Assembly (NCBI RefSeq): GCF_026891035.1
Contig: NZ_JAPTGG010000003.1
Coordinates: forward strand, 310,001-374,000
DNA length: 64,000 nucleotides
Direction: 5' to 3'
From: Dasania phycosphaerae
GTDB taxonomy: Bacteria > Pseudomonadota > Gammaproteobacteria > Pseudomonadales > Dasaniaceae
Below are positions 7,495-16,930 of this stretch, piece after piece. The notes below the pieces were generated by a model, which did no database searches, was not told the DNA's origin, and saw nothing but the letters and a program-made list of their open reading frames with translations. Each line of letters starts with the position of its first letter. Position 1 is the stretch's first letter. Position numbers and translations under genes: made by a program.

Positions 7495-9327
7495 ATGGCT
7501 ACTAGCAAAGCCATTATTTATTTAGACCCAGAAAGCGAGCTTAACTTACAAAGCCAGATTCGACAGAAATTAGTCGAGGCTATTTCCTTGGGTACCTTTC
7601 CTATAGATAAGCGCTTACCTTCCTCGCGCAAACTGGCCGAGCAACTGGGTGTGGCCCGCAACACCGTGGTGTTAGCCTATCAGCAATTATTGGATGAAGA
7701 GTATTTAGTAAGCCGCGAACGCAGCGGCATTTATGTTAATGCCAAAGTCCTACAAGGCCGCGTGGGTTTTGAAGGGCGCGCTAGCAAAACCATAAAAATT
7801 AGTGCGGAATGGCAGCAGCGCTTAAAAACCAGTGTTAGCACGGCGGCGGGATTTTCTTGCCCGCCAAATTGGCAGCAATACCCCTATCCTTTTATCGATG
7901 GTCAATTCGACACCTCTTTATACCCCATTAAAGAATGGCGTGAAGCCTCACGGTTAGCGCTGGGGGTGCGTGAAATTTATGACTGGGCTGGTGAAAGTGG
8001 CGACGCTGACGACCCTATGTTGATAGAACAAATTCGCAGCAAAATTTTACCGCGCCGCGGCATACAGGCTGGCCCCGATGAAATTTTAATTACCGTAGGT
8101 ACACAGCAAGCCCTGTACCTGGCAACCCAGCTATTGGTAGACCATAACAGCAGTGTTGCCATAGAAGAGCCGGGTTACCCCGAGATGCGCCAGTTGTTAA
8201 CTCAGCGTGGCGCCAATATGGTTTATCAGCCAGTGGACACCGATGGCATGGTGGTTGATGAGCGCTTAGATCATTGCCAGTTAGTGTATGTAACCCCCAG
8301 CCACCAAACACCAACGGCGGTGACCATGTCTATGCAGCGCCGCAAGCAATTATTGCAAAAGGCGCGCAGCCACGACCAGCTCATTATTGAAGACGATTAT
8401 GAATTTGAAAGTAATTATCTGGGTAATCCTCACCCAGCCTTGCGAGGCATAGATAAAGATAACCGCGTGGTCTATGCCTCTTGCTTATCGAAAGTGTTAG
8501 CGCCGGGCGTGCGCTTGGGCTTTATGGTGGCGGCCCCCGAGCTCATCGCCGAGGCCCGCAAGCTAAGGCGTTTAATGGTGTTGCACCCGCCGCTAAATAA
8601 TCAACGCACAGTAGCTTATTTTTTATCCTTGGGTTATTACGATACCTTTTTAATGCATCTGTATGAAACTTTTCAAAAACGTTGGATGGCCTTGCGTTAC
8701 GCGGTCAACTACTACTTATTACACGATGTGACTATTACTCCCTCGCAAGGCGGCACCTCTTTTTGGATGACCTTGCCTAGCGATTTAGCGGTGCAGTATT
8801 TGGTACGTGAGGCGGCAAAACGTGGCATTTTAATAGAACCTATGAATCATTATTATGCGACCAAAAATGTGCCCGAAAATAGTTTTCGCATGGGCGTAAC
8901 CAGTATTAGTCACGATAAAATTCGCGATGGGGTGGTAAAACTACGGGAATTAATCCATGAGCTGCGCGCCAATACCATAGAGACCTTTGCCACCGCCAAG
9001 GGCAAGCAATACGTGGGTGAAGAGTTGCGCAAGCGGGTGTCCGATACCACTATGCGCTGCTTAATTGCCTATGGCGATCCCTGCACCATAGAGCTGCATG
9101 CCGATGGCAGCATGACTGGCCGGGCAGGTTATGCCAATGAAGATTGCGATACTGGCCGTTGGTGGGTAGCGGGGGATTACTGGTATAGGCAGTGGAGTCG
9201 CTGGGCTTGGGCTGAGGTAGGCGTCTACCATGTTAAGTTAGAGCGCAATCATATTAAGCTATTCGATGAGCAGGGGCATTTAATCGAAAACGCTATTCTT
9301 AAAAAAAATAAATCCGCTAAAAAATAA
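7495..9327 (+). CDS. MocR-family regulator (GntR HTH + aminotransferase fold) with extra C-terminal region
   Basis: 610 residues. Residues 12-82 are a GntR winged helix (LPSSRKLAEQLGVARNTVV). Residues about 130-490 are a fold-type I aminotransferase domain with GTQQAL (202-207), VTPSHQTPTAVTMS, D301 in EDDYEFE, and PLP lysine K333 in SCLSKVLAPGVRLGF. MocR regulators normally end there, at about 470-500 residues. This one adds about 115 residues rich in Trp, Tyr and Cys with no domain I recognise. It heads the module up to 16.9 kb. Paired repeats before the nitrilase, TonB-receptor and MFS genes are its likely operators; I see no such pair before its own start. Confidence 0.92.
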   Translation: MATSKAIIYLDPESELNLQSQIRQKLVEAISLGTFPIDKRLPSSRKLAEQLGVARNTVVLAYQQLLDEEYLVSRERSGIYVNAKVLQGRVGFEGRASKTIKISAEWQQRLKTSVSTAAGFSCPPNWQQYPYPFIDGQFDTSLYPIKEWREASRLALGVREIYDWAGESGDADDPMLIEQIRSKILPRRGIQAGPDEILITVGTQQALYLATQLLVDHNSSVAIEEPGYPEMRQLLTQRGANMVYQPVDTDGMVVDERLDHCQLVYVTPSHQTPTAVTMSMQRRKQLLQKARSHDQLIIEDDYEFESNYLGNPHPALRGIDKDNRVVYASCLSKVLAPGVRLGFMVAAPELIAEARKLRRLMVLHPPLNNQRTVAYFLSLGYYDTFLMHLYETFQKRWMALRYAVNYYLLHDVTITPSQGGTSFWMTLPSDLAVQYLVREAAKRGILIEPMNHYYATKNVPENSFRMGVTSISHDKIRDGVVKLRELIHELRANTIETFATAKGKQYVGEELRKRVSDTTMRCLIAYGDPCTIELHADGSMTGRAGYANEDCDTGRWWVAGDYWYRQWSRWAWAEVGVYHVKLERNHIKLFDEQGHLIENAILKKNKSAKK

Positions 9328-9360
9328 CTGGACTCATATAAGCTGGGCAACTGGTTCTAT
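9326..9360 (+). promoter_or_regulatory. Paired 23-bp-phased operator (putative MocR site), nitrilase gene
   Basis: Half-sites AACTGGACTCAT (9326-9337) and AACTGGTTCTAT (9349-9360) are direct repeats starting 23 bp apart. The first overlaps the MocR stop codon. A possible -10 (TACACT, 9386-9391) lies 25 bp further on, with no good -35, as expected for an activated promoter. The CTGGAC core resembles the direct repeat reported for TauR, another MocR regulator. Confidence 0.65.
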
Positions 9361-9463
9361 TTTCCCTATCGCAAAATCATTACCTTACACTGCACGAATG
9401 GCATAAGCCGGTCGAACAATGTACGGCACAATAATGAGGCCATGTGAATACTAGGGGTTGGTA

Positions 9464-10312
9464 ATGAGTCACTTCTCCATAGCGGGACTACAATTAGAAT
9501 TATCAAATCAAGATAATTTTCACTTTATAGAGCAAGAAATAGAACGGGTTAAAAGAGTCTTTCCCTGGGTTGATATGGTGGTGCTTAGTGAGCTGTCTAC
9601 TTTTGGCACCAGTACTAAATTGGCGCAACCCATGCCTGGCCCAGCTGAGCAACGCTACTGTGATATAGCTGTAAAAAATAAGCTGTGGATAATTACCGGC
9701 AGTTTATTTGAGCAGGCGGGAGAGCATGTTTACAACACCAGCTCAGTGATTAACCCGCAAGGGGAGGTGGTAACACGCTATCGTAAACTGTTCCCCTTTT
9801 ATCCCTATGAAAAAGGCGTGACGCCGGGTGAGCACTGTGTGGTGTTTGATGTGCCCGAGGTAGGGCGCTTTGGTATATCCATATGCTATGACCAATGGTT
9901 TCCAGAAATTTCCCGCAGCTTGGCTTGTATGGGGGCCGAGGTGATTCTTTGCCCTACCTTAACCGGCACCATAGATAGAGAGCTGGAGTTAGCTATAGCC
10001 AGAACCAATGCAGTAGTCAGCCAAAGTTACTTTTTTAATATTAACGTGGCAGGACGCCTGGGTAATGGCCGCTCTATAGTGGTGGGCCCAGATGGACAGG
10101 TCATCCATCAGGCCGGTGAAAAAAACGAAATTATACCGATAGAGGTTGATCTCAATCATGTACGCAGAGTGCGCGAGCGCGGCGTGTTGGGCTTGGGGCA
10201 AACACTAAAAAGCTTTAGGGATAGCCAAATGCAGTTTCCGGCCTATCAACCGCAGGCTAAGCAAGCTGGTGCTTTAGCAGCGCTGGGGCCGCTAAAAAAA
10301 CCGGGCGAGTAG
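9464..10312 (+). CDS. Carbon-nitrogen hydrolase (nitrilase superfamily)
   Basis: 282 residues from ATG 9464, chosen over an in-frame TTG six bases earlier because AGGGG sits 6 bp before the ATG. The catalytic triad is visible: E43 (VLSELSTFG), K108 (RYRKLFPFYPYE) and C141 (ISICYDQWFPE). Members hydrolyse linear amides, carbamoyl groups or nitriles in the cytoplasm. The substrate is not evident. It is the first gene behind the MocR gene, with a putative MocR operator in the 136-bp gap, so it probably cleaves the compound imported by the neighbouring receptor and transporters. Confidence 0.92.
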   Translation: MSHFSIAGLQLELSNQDNFHFIEQEIERVKRVFPWVDMVVLSELSTFGTSTKLAQPMPGPAEQRYCDIAVKNKLWIITGSLFEQAGEHVYNTSSVINPQGEVVTRYRKLFPFYPYEKGVTPGEHCVVFDVPEVGRFGISICYDQWFPEISRSLACMGAEVILCPTLTGTIDRELELAIARTNAVVSQSYFFNINVAGRLGNGRSIVVGPDGQVIHQAGEKNEIIPIEVDLNHVRRVRERGVLGLGQTLKSFRDSQMQFPAYQPQAKQAGALAALGPLKKPGE

Positions 10313-10327
10313 TAAGCCTGTAATTAA

Positions 10328-10362
10328 AACTGGCCTCATAAATAGCAAACAACTGGTACTAC
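10328..10362 (+). promoter_or_regulatory. Paired 23-bp-phased operator (putative MocR site), TonB receptor gene
   Basis: AACTGGCCTCAT (10328-10339) and AACTGGTACTAC (10351-10362) form direct repeats 23 bp apart start to start, the same layout as before the nitrilase gene. A TATAAC hexamer (10389-10394) could be the -10, with no convincing -35 upstream of it. Confidence 0.65.
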
Positions 10363-10446
10363 GTGTACCGCTAAAGCTCAGCTAGTTTTATAACCATAGT
10401 CAATATTATTAATTAACAATAAAAATTAGGGTGTTGGAGAAATACT

Positions 10447-12936
10447 ATGAGTAGTAAAAAATCATTCCAAAAAAATACACTGGCAAGTGCTGTAGTAGCG
10501 GCTACCGTTATGTCAGTTCATGCCGTACCTAGTTTTGCTGCCGGTATGATGGAGGAGGTGATAGTAACCGCTACCGCCAGAAAACAATCTGTGCAAGACA
10601 TCCCCTACAATATTTCCGCCATGCAAGGCGATCAATTAAGCGCACAAAATATTAATAGCGAGGCAGATCTGCTGCGCGCCATGTCGGGTGTGTCGGTAGT
10701 AGATCGCGGTTACCGCAACTCAGGTACGGTGAACAGTATTATTATCCGCGGCCTAAACGTAGATAGCGGCGCTAATGGCGATATCTCACTCAATGCCGTG
10801 CCCACAGTTTCAACCTATGTGGATAACACACCGCTGTATGCCAATTTTGTATTAAAAGATATAGAGCGCGTAGAGGTGCTGCGTGGGCCACAGGGCACCT
10901 TGTATGGCTCTGGCGCCTTGGGTGGCACCGTGCGTTATATCAGTAACAAACCTAACCCTGCTGGTTTTGAGGCTTCGGTTAATGGCGATTTTAGCCAAAC
11001 CGATGGTTCTGATGGCAATAATATCAATGTCGACTTTATGTTGAACGTACCGTTAAGTGATAAGGCAGCGGTTAGAGCTTCGGTAGGAAAAATCGATAAT
11101 GACGGCGTGGTGGATTATATCAACGCCTATCAACTCAATGAATTTGGCGAGCCTTTGGTAGCCGTGGGTGATAACTGTGTGTCGCCGCGTGCGGCAACAG
11201 ATGCGCAAGTGCTTAACAATGGTGCCTGCTATAAAAATGAAAAAGATGCCGACGATGTAGAGATAGATTATGCCAAAGTCGCGCTGTCCTTTGAGCCTAC
11301 AGATAATTTAAGTTTATTGCTTAGCTATCAAACTCAGGAAGATGAAATCGGTGCAAGGCGTGCCGTGACCACCGGTAACAACGGCCAGCCTGTAGGCTCG
11401 CCATTGCGCTTTGATTACGGTGAATACGATAGTGGCCAAGTCTTGCTAGAGCCCTCATCCCGCGAGGTGGATTTACTCAGCTTAGATGTGGAGGTGGATT
11501 TTGGTTTTGCCACGCTAACCTCAAATACGTCCAGCTACGAGCATGAAGGCAAAGGCGATAGTGATAACGGTGGCCTGTGGGTGAGTGGCGGTCGCGACTG
11601 GATTAGTGGTTTTTACTATGAGGGTTGGCCCAGACCGGCACAACGGGCAGAGCGCGGCTATGAAGATGAAACTATCATACAAGAATTTCGTTTAGTTTCT
11701 AACGATGGCAGTGGCAGCATAGACTGGTTGGCCGGGGTGTTTTATTTAGACCAGGAGATGACGGTTTACCAAAATAGCTGGAACCCGGGTATGAATGAAT
11801 TTGCCCAGGCCTGTGTGGGCACGGGCAGTGATGTATGCCCTGACTTTTGGCCCTCAACTTTTTATCCCGGCGCAACCTTAACTGAGCGTGACTTAGAATA
11901 TCGCCGCGACGTTACCTTTGAAGAATTAGCCGTATACGGTGAGCTGACTTACCATATTACTGAGCAACTACATATTACTGCCGGTTTGCGCTGGTTTGAT
12001 AATGAATCGGTTAACGACACCATTATGGGCTTTCCCTTAGTCGAGGGCTGGGTTTCTTCTGAGGTGCCGCAGGCTAAGCAGAAAGAAGATGATGTGCTGA
12101 AAAAAATCAATATTGCTTATGATATAAACGATAACAGCATGGTTTACGCCACTTACTCCGAAGGCTTTAGGCGCGGTGGCGCTAATGCCATACCCAGCTT
12201 GGCCAATGGCGATAATTTTGGTGAGCCTAATTCAGACAGCATAAATTTTTACGAAAAAGACAATGTGGAAAACTATGAGCTAGGTATTAAAGGTCAAACC
12301 GATAGCTTTAATTACACAGTCTCGGCTTTCTATGTTGATTGGCAAGATCCGCAGCTAAATGCTACCTCGGCCTGGTACGGTTTTTACATGGCGGTTAATG
12401 GTGAGTCGGCGGCTACTAAAGGGATAGAAGTTGAGCTGGAAGGCTACCTCACCGAGAGCTTACATTATCGCCTAGGCTACACTTATGTGAATGCCGAACT
12501 TACCGATGATTTTGTCAATCCACAAACCGATACGGTTATCGCCGAAGATGGCGCTACCTTGCCGGGCACGCCAGAAAATGTAATCAGTGCTAGCTTGGAT
12601 AACACTTGGGCATTAAGCGATGGTTTGGATTTAGTGGCTAGAGTCAATGCCTACTATCAATCGGAATCGGAAAACTTTATTGACGATAAGTCAGTACTAG
12701 GTGAAACCCACGATGGTTTTGTATTGTGGGGAGCATCGGCCTCAGTGGTTGCCGATAATTGGACTGTCACCCTATACGGTAAAAACTTGGGTAATGAAGA
12801 AGGCATCACCGGCTCATTCCCCGAGGCCTATTTTGGTGCCGATACCGGTGTATTTGAAAACTGGTACGGTAACAGTAATAGGCAGATGATTTCGCAGCCG
12901 CGCACTATAGGTGTATCGGCGGCTTATAAGTTTTAA
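10447..12936 (+). CDS. TonB-dependent receptor
   Basis: 829 residues. A signal peptide (residues 1 to about 31, ending SFA-AG) precedes a TonB box EEVIVTA, then a plug domain with RVEVLRGPQGTLYGSGALGG, then a C-terminal beta barrel ending in AYKF with terminal Phe. It is an outer-membrane active transporter driven by TonB-ExbBD. The substrate is unknown. Its placement between the nitrilase and C45 amidase/acyl-transferase genes, and the shared operator motif, suggest import of an amide-containing organic molecule rather than iron. RBS GGAG precedes the ATG. Confidence 0.95.
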   Translation: MSSKKSFQKNTLASAVVAATVMSVHAVPSFAAGMMEEVIVTATARKQSVQDIPYNISAMQGDQLSAQNINSEADLLRAMSGVSVVDRGYRNSGTVNSIIIRGLNVDSGANGDISLNAVPTVSTYVDNTPLYANFVLKDIERVEVLRGPQGTLYGSGALGGTVRYISNKPNPAGFEASVNGDFSQTDGSDGNNINVDFMLNVPLSDKAAVRASVGKIDNDGVVDYINAYQLNEFGEPLVAVGDNCVSPRAATDAQVLNNGACYKNEKDADDVEIDYAKVALSFEPTDNLSLLLSYQTQEDEIGARRAVTTGNNGQPVGSPLRFDYGEYDSGQVLLEPSSREVDLLSLDVEVDFGFATLTSNTSSYEHEGKGDSDNGGLWVSGGRDWISGFYYEGWPRPAQRAERGYEDETIIQEFRLVSNDGSGSIDWLAGVFYLDQEMTVYQNSWNPGMNEFAQACVGTGSDVCPDFWPSTFYPGATLTERDLEYRRDVTFEELAVYGELTYHITEQLHITAGLRWFDNESVNDTIMGFPLVEGWVSSEVPQAKQKEDDVLKKINIAYDINDNSMVYATYSEGFRRGGANAIPSLANGDNFGEPNSDSINFYEKDNVENYELGIKGQTDSFNYTVSAFYVDWQDPQLNATSAWYGFYMAVNGESAATKGIEVELEGYLTESLHYRLGYTYVNAELTDDFVNPQTDTVIAEDGATLPGTPENVISASLDNTWALSDGLDLVARVNAYYQSESENFIDDKSVLGETHDGFVLWGASASVVADNWTVTLYGKNLGNEEGITGSFPEAYFGADTGVFENWYGNSNRQMISQPRTIGVSAAYKF

Positions 12937-12963
12937 GCTAGCTCACTGTGTAATAGGTATGTT

Positions 12964-12990
12964 ACCGGGCTATTAAGCCCGGTTTTTTTG
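12964..12990 (+). terminator. Rho-independent terminator after the TonB receptor gene
   Basis: A stem ACCGGGC / GCCCGGT with a 6-nt loop is followed directly by a T7 tract. It separates the receptor transcript from the C45 gene. Confidence 0.88.
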
Positions 12991-13033
12991 TTTTAGCCTA
13001 TACCCTAACAAGAGTGATAAACGGCGATAAGCT

Positions 13034-14056
13034 ATGACAGCGTTACGATTTAAAGAAGTACATTTAAAAGGTGGGGCAGCAGAGCGGGGCTACCAGCAGG
13101 GTAAGGCGTTAAAGTCTGAAATAGCGCAGGCGCTGGCCTATTACAAGGCATTGTTTAATCTGCCAGATAGCGTCTTACAGGCTCAGCTTGGCCCGTTTCG
13201 GCAGGTCATTGAGCAGTTTAAACCCGCCTATATGGAAGAGATGGCCGCTATAGCCCAAGGGGCGGGTTTGAGTGCCGACGATATCTTATTGTTGAATGCA
13301 CGTTCTGAGCTGCTTAATAATCTATCGGTGTCGGAGTGCACCACTGTTTATAATCAGCCTACCGGCTTATTAGCCCAAAACTGGGATTGGTCCAAAGCCT
13401 TAGAGCCCTTAATTAGCGTTTTGCATATAGAGCAAGCGCAAGGCCCGCGCATTACCACCCTCACCGAGCCCGGTATGTTGGCAAAGGTGGGCATGAACAG
13501 CGCGGGCTTGGCGGTATCGCTTAATATTTTAAAAAGCGCTACTCGCCTACAGGGCCTGCCGGTGCATCTTTTTTTGAGGGCGGTGTTGGAGTGCGAGTCT
13601 TTAGCGCAAGTAAAAGCGCTATTAAAAACTGTGGCGGTAGGTAAGGCCAGCCATGTATTGGTGGCCGATGCGCAGGGTGAGTTTTTAAGCATAGAGTTTG
13701 CCGCTGATAAGCATTACCTACTCGCCAGTGATCACCACGGTATAGTGATACACAGTAATCATTATTTGGCTGATACCCAGCTGAATACCCAAGAGGCTTT
13801 CCCCAGCACTTATGAGCGCTATAGGCGCGCTGCAGAAATTCTATCCTATGATAGATCCGACCGCGGTGTGCAATCGGTGCTGCTGGATCAAAGTGAAGGC
13901 TTGGCCTCTATATGCAGGCCTTACAGCCCCTCAGCCCTGGCTAACTTTGGTGAGGTAGGCACGGTGTTCTCAGTGTTAATGAAGCCCGCTAAAAAAACCA
14001 TCAGCATCAGGCCTGGCTGCAAAGCCGATACGCCTTTTTATCAGTTGCAGCTTTAA
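13034..14056 (+). CDS. C45-family peptidase / acyl-CoA:6-aminopenicillanate acyl-transferase-like protein
   Basis: 340 residues of the AAT/C45 N-terminal-nucleophile hydrolase family. The conserved block NARSELL...SECTTV places the nucleophilic Cys at C102, followed by the family QNWDW patch (D118). Homologues self-cleave before this Cys and then act as amidases or acyl-transferases on N-acyl compounds, penicillins included. No signal peptide is seen, so it acts in the cytoplasm. It lies behind the receptor terminator with no obvious paired operator of its own and a poor ribosome binding site. With the nitrilase it gives the module two different amide-bond enzymes. Confidence 0.88.
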   Translation: MTALRFKEVHLKGGAAERGYQQGKALKSEIAQALAYYKALFNLPDSVLQAQLGPFRQVIEQFKPAYMEEMAAIAQGAGLSADDILLLNARSELLNNLSVSECTTVYNQPTGLLAQNWDWSKALEPLISVLHIEQAQGPRITTLTEPGMLAKVGMNSAGLAVSLNILKSATRLQGLPVHLFLRAVLECESLAQVKALLKTVAVGKASHVLVADAQGEFLSIEFAADKHYLLASDHHGIVIHSNHYLADTQLNTQEAFPSTYERYRRAAEILSYDRSDRGVQSVLLDQSEGLASICRPYSPSALANFGEVGTVFSVLMKPAKKTISIRPGCKADTPFYQLQL

Positions 14057-14060
14057 TACT

Positions 14061-14095
14061 AAGTGGCCTTATCAGTAGCGCGTAACTGGTACTAT
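14061..14095 (+). promoter_or_regulatory. Paired 23-bp-phased operator (putative MocR site), MFS gene
   Basis: AAGTGGCCTTAT (14061-14072) and AACTGGTACTAT (14084-14095) are again 23 bp apart. TATACT at 14128-14133 could be the -10 of the MFS promoter. Confidence 0.62.
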
Positions 14096-14181
14096 GTTTT
14101 AACGCTGCTGTTGTTAAGGTGGGAGCCTATACTGCTAGTTGAGTAGTCCTTTTTATATAAACCGATAATAAAAGAGTCACT

Positions 14182-15390
14182 ATGAGTCATACTGCCGTGC
14201 CTGATGCCCCTGCTACTAAGCCGTCCTTATTAAAACGCCTGCCGGTAGCGCCAGCTAATGGTGAGCTAGCGCGGGTGCTGCTGTCGTTTTTGGCCACCGC
14301 AGGCTTGTTCTATGTCAACATCATGCCCGCGCTTATCGATGGTTTAATCGACGGCTTAGGTTTTAGTAATAAAGAGGCGGGCTTTGTGGGCTCGGCTAAT
14401 GTCTATGGGGCTGCAGTGGGTGCCTTAGCGGCTGTTTTTATAGTGAAATTTATTAACTGGAAAAAAGCAGCGCTGTTGTTATTACTGGGTTTGCTGCTAG
14501 CGGATTGTTTTTCTATTTATTTAACGCAAGTTAGCGCCTTAGTTATTACGCGCTTTTTTCATGGCTGTATAGGTGGCATGTTGGTGGGCATAGGCTTTGC
14601 GGTGATTGCACGCACCACTGAGGCCGACAGAACCTTTGGCTATTTGCTTACCGTGCAGTTTGGCCTGGGTGGTGCTGGCCTAATGTTCTTACCCCCCTTG
14701 GTGCCGGAGTTTGGCACTACGGCATTGTTTCTTGCGCTCATGGCCTTTAGCGCTATCACCTTATGTATGCTGCCATTTTTGGCCGACTATAAAGTGGCCG
14801 AGTTACAGTTAGATCACAAAAAATTAGCGGCTCAAAAAATCAATTATAAATTATTAAGCTTGGCGCTATTGGCTACGTTTTTATTTCAGGCTGCCAATAT
14901 GGGCGTGTATGCCTATGTGATAGGTTTAGGTAAAACCGCCGGGCAAGACATGTTGTTTATAAGTTCTACCTTAGGCTTCGCTGCTTGGATAGCAATTGCC
15001 GGATCGGTATTAGTGATTGTAATGTCCACCCGCTTTGGCCGTTTGTGGCCTATATTGATCGCCACCTTATTAACCATAGTGGGTACTTGGCTGTTTCATT
15101 ACAGTGATAGTAAAAGCTATTATTGGGTAGCCAATGTTGGCGTGGGGATTACTTGGGCCTTTGTTATCTCATATTTACTGGGTATGTGTGCAGAGTTTGA
15201 TAGCAGCGGCCAAATGGCAGCGCTGGGCGGCTTTGCCTCAAAAATGGGTTTGGCTTCAGGGCCGTTAACCGCGGCATTAATTGTTGGCGATAATAATTAT
15301 GGCCTGTTAATTAATGTGGCGTGCATAGCCTTAATATTATGCATGGCGGCAGTAATGTTACCGGCCTTGGCTTTGGATAAGGCCAGGTGA
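14182..15390 (+). CDS. MFS transporter
   Basis: 402 residues with about 12 transmembrane helices in two halves joined by a polar loop (around residues 205-225). It has MFS features such as GSANVYGAAVGAL in helix 2 and RFFHGCIGGMLVGIGF in helices 4-5. It is an inner-membrane secondary transporter. The substrate is not predictable from sequence, but the shared operator ties it to the amide-handling module, probably as inner-membrane importer (or product exporter) after the TonB receptor. It starts with a cytoplasmic Pro/Ala-rich tail of about 25 residues. Confidence 0.88.
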   Translation: MSHTAVPDAPATKPSLLKRLPVAPANGELARVLLSFLATAGLFYVNIMPALIDGLIDGLGFSNKEAGFVGSANVYGAAVGALAAVFIVKFINWKKAALLLLLGLLLADCFSIYLTQVSALVITRFFHGCIGGMLVGIGFAVIARTTEADRTFGYLLTVQFGLGGAGLMFLPPLVPEFGTTALFLALMAFSAITLCMLPFLADYKVAELQLDHKKLAAQKINYKLLSLALLATFLFQAANMGVYAYVIGLGKTAGQDMLFISSTLGFAAWIAIAGSVLVIVMSTRFGRLWPILIATLLTIVGTWLFHYSDSKSYYWVANVGVGITWAFVISYLLGMCAEFDSSGQMAALGGFASKMGLASGPLTAALIVGDNNYGLLINVACIALILCMAAVMLPALALDKAR

Positions 15391-15428
15391 TGGTGGTTTT
15401 TCAGCGTTAACGGGCGGCTGTTTATTGC

Positions 15429-15453
15429 TGCCGGCTTAGCGGCATATTTTTTT
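15429..15453 (+). terminator. Probable terminator after MFS gene
   Basis: A short TGCCG / CGGCA stem with a 6-nt loop is followed by TA and a T7 tract, 38 bp after the MFS stop codon. Confidence 0.55.
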
Positions 15454-15548
15454 CGGCTTACTAGCGCATGCTCTTGCGGCTGTCTTTTTTATCTTGCAAT
15501 TTTATCGGTTAACATGGCCGCATACTAAGCATATATAAGAGAGCTAAG

Positions 15549-16916
15549 ATGAGCGATACACAACAGGGCAACTTAGAACGCGTACTGTCACAAAAAGAAG
15601 TGTTGGCTTTGGCCTTTGGTGCCATGGTGGGTTGGAGCTGGGTGGCCTTGGCTGGCAGCTGGGTGATGGATGCCGGTGCCGGCGGTGCCATTGCGGCCTT
15701 TATTATAGGTGGCGGCTTAATGGTATTAATCGGCCTTACCTATGCCGAGCTGGCAGCTGCCATGCCCTTTGTTGGTGGTGAGCATGTGTATAGCCATAGG
15801 GCTTTGGGTGGGGCGGCGGCATTTGTTTGTACCTGGGCGATTATTTTAGCTTACGTAAGTGTGGCAGCTTTTGAAGCGGTGGCTTTGCCTACGGTGATGG
15901 AAGAAATTATCCCCGGTTTAAAAACCATAGAGCTGTGGACCGTGGCGGGTTATCAGGTGTACTTAAGCTGGGCCTTAATCGGCAGTGTCGCTGCCCTGTT
16001 AGTCACCTGGATTAATATACGCGGGGTAAAAGCTGCGGCACTGTTGCAAACGGTGGTGACGGTTTTGTTATTGGCTGCGGGCTTTATGTTTGTCAGCGGT
16101 GCTAGCCTGCATGGCACTACGGAAAATATGCCGGTGTTATTTAAAGACGGCATGGGCGGCTTAGCCTTAGTGTTAGTGGCCGTGCCTTTTATGTTTGTGG
16201 GTTTTGACGTGATACCGCAAATGGCCGAAGAAATTAACCTGCCGCATAAGCAAATCGGTCAGTTAATTATTGTTTCGGTATTAATGGCTGTGCTGTGGTA
16301 TAGCCTGATTAGTTTTGGGGTGGGTATGTCCTTGTCGCCTGCGGAGTTAAGCAGCAGTCGTTTGGCTACGGCTGATGCCGCCGGTTCAGTATGGAGCTCG
16401 GGTTTTGCTAGGGATATGGTGATCTTGGCGGGCATAGCCGGCATAGTTACCAGTTGGAATGCCTTTTTTATAGGCGGTGCGCGCGCGATTTATGTGATGG
16501 CCAAAGCGGGGCAGTTGCCAGCGGCTTTGGGCAGGCTGCACCCTAAATACAATACCCCTCATAACGCCATTATTTTAATCGGTGTGCTCTGTGTAATAGC
16601 CCCCTTGTTTGGTCGAAAAATGCTGGTGTGGCTAGTTGATGCTGGCAGCTTTAGCGTGGTGATTGCCTATGGCTTGGTGGCGCTCTCTTTTGTGGTGCTG
16701 CGTTTGCGCGAGCCAGAAATGGAAAGGCCATATAGAGTGATGGGCGGTATTTGGGTGGGTGTTTTTGCGCTTATCGCCTCGTTAGCTTTGGGCGCTTTAT
16801 ATCTGCCCGGCAGTGTAGCCGCGCTGGCGTGGCCAGAGTGGTTGATAGTCTTTGCCTGGGCTGGGTTGGGTGTGCTGTGCTACTTACTGCGTAATATGAG
16901 TCGCAGCGGCCATTAA
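15549..16916 (+). CDS. APC-superfamily amino acid permease
   Basis: 455 residues and about 12 hydrophobic helices. The first helix carries FGAMVGWSWV, the unwound substrate-binding segment of APC transporters (normally GxG[IV]). A TYAELAAAMPFVGGEHVYSHRALG patch in helices 2-3 is also typical. It imports an amino acid or amine across the inner membrane. It is behind the MFS terminator, has its own RBS (AGAGAG), and shows no MocR-type repeat upstream, so its link to the module rests on position only. Confidence 0.88.
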   Translation: MSDTQQGNLERVLSQKEVLALAFGAMVGWSWVALAGSWVMDAGAGGAIAAFIIGGGLMVLIGLTYAELAAAMPFVGGEHVYSHRALGGAAAFVCTWAIILAYVSVAAFEAVALPTVMEEIIPGLKTIELWTVAGYQVYLSWALIGSVAALLVTWINIRGVKAAALLQTVVTVLLLAAGFMFVSGASLHGTTENMPVLFKDGMGGLALVLVAVPFMFVGFDVIPQMAEEINLPHKQIGQLIIVSVLMAVLWYSLISFGVGMSLSPAELSSSRLATADAAGSVWSSGFARDMVILAGIAGIVTSWNAFFIGGARAIYVMAKAGQLPAALGRLHPKYNTPHNAIILIGVLCVIAPLFGRKMLVWLVDAGSFSVVIAYGLVALSFVVLRLREPEMERPYRVMGGIWVGVFALIASLALGALYLPGSVAALAWPEWLIVFAWAGLGVLCYLLRNMSRSGH

Positions 16917-16930
16917 GTCACAGAGTTTTT

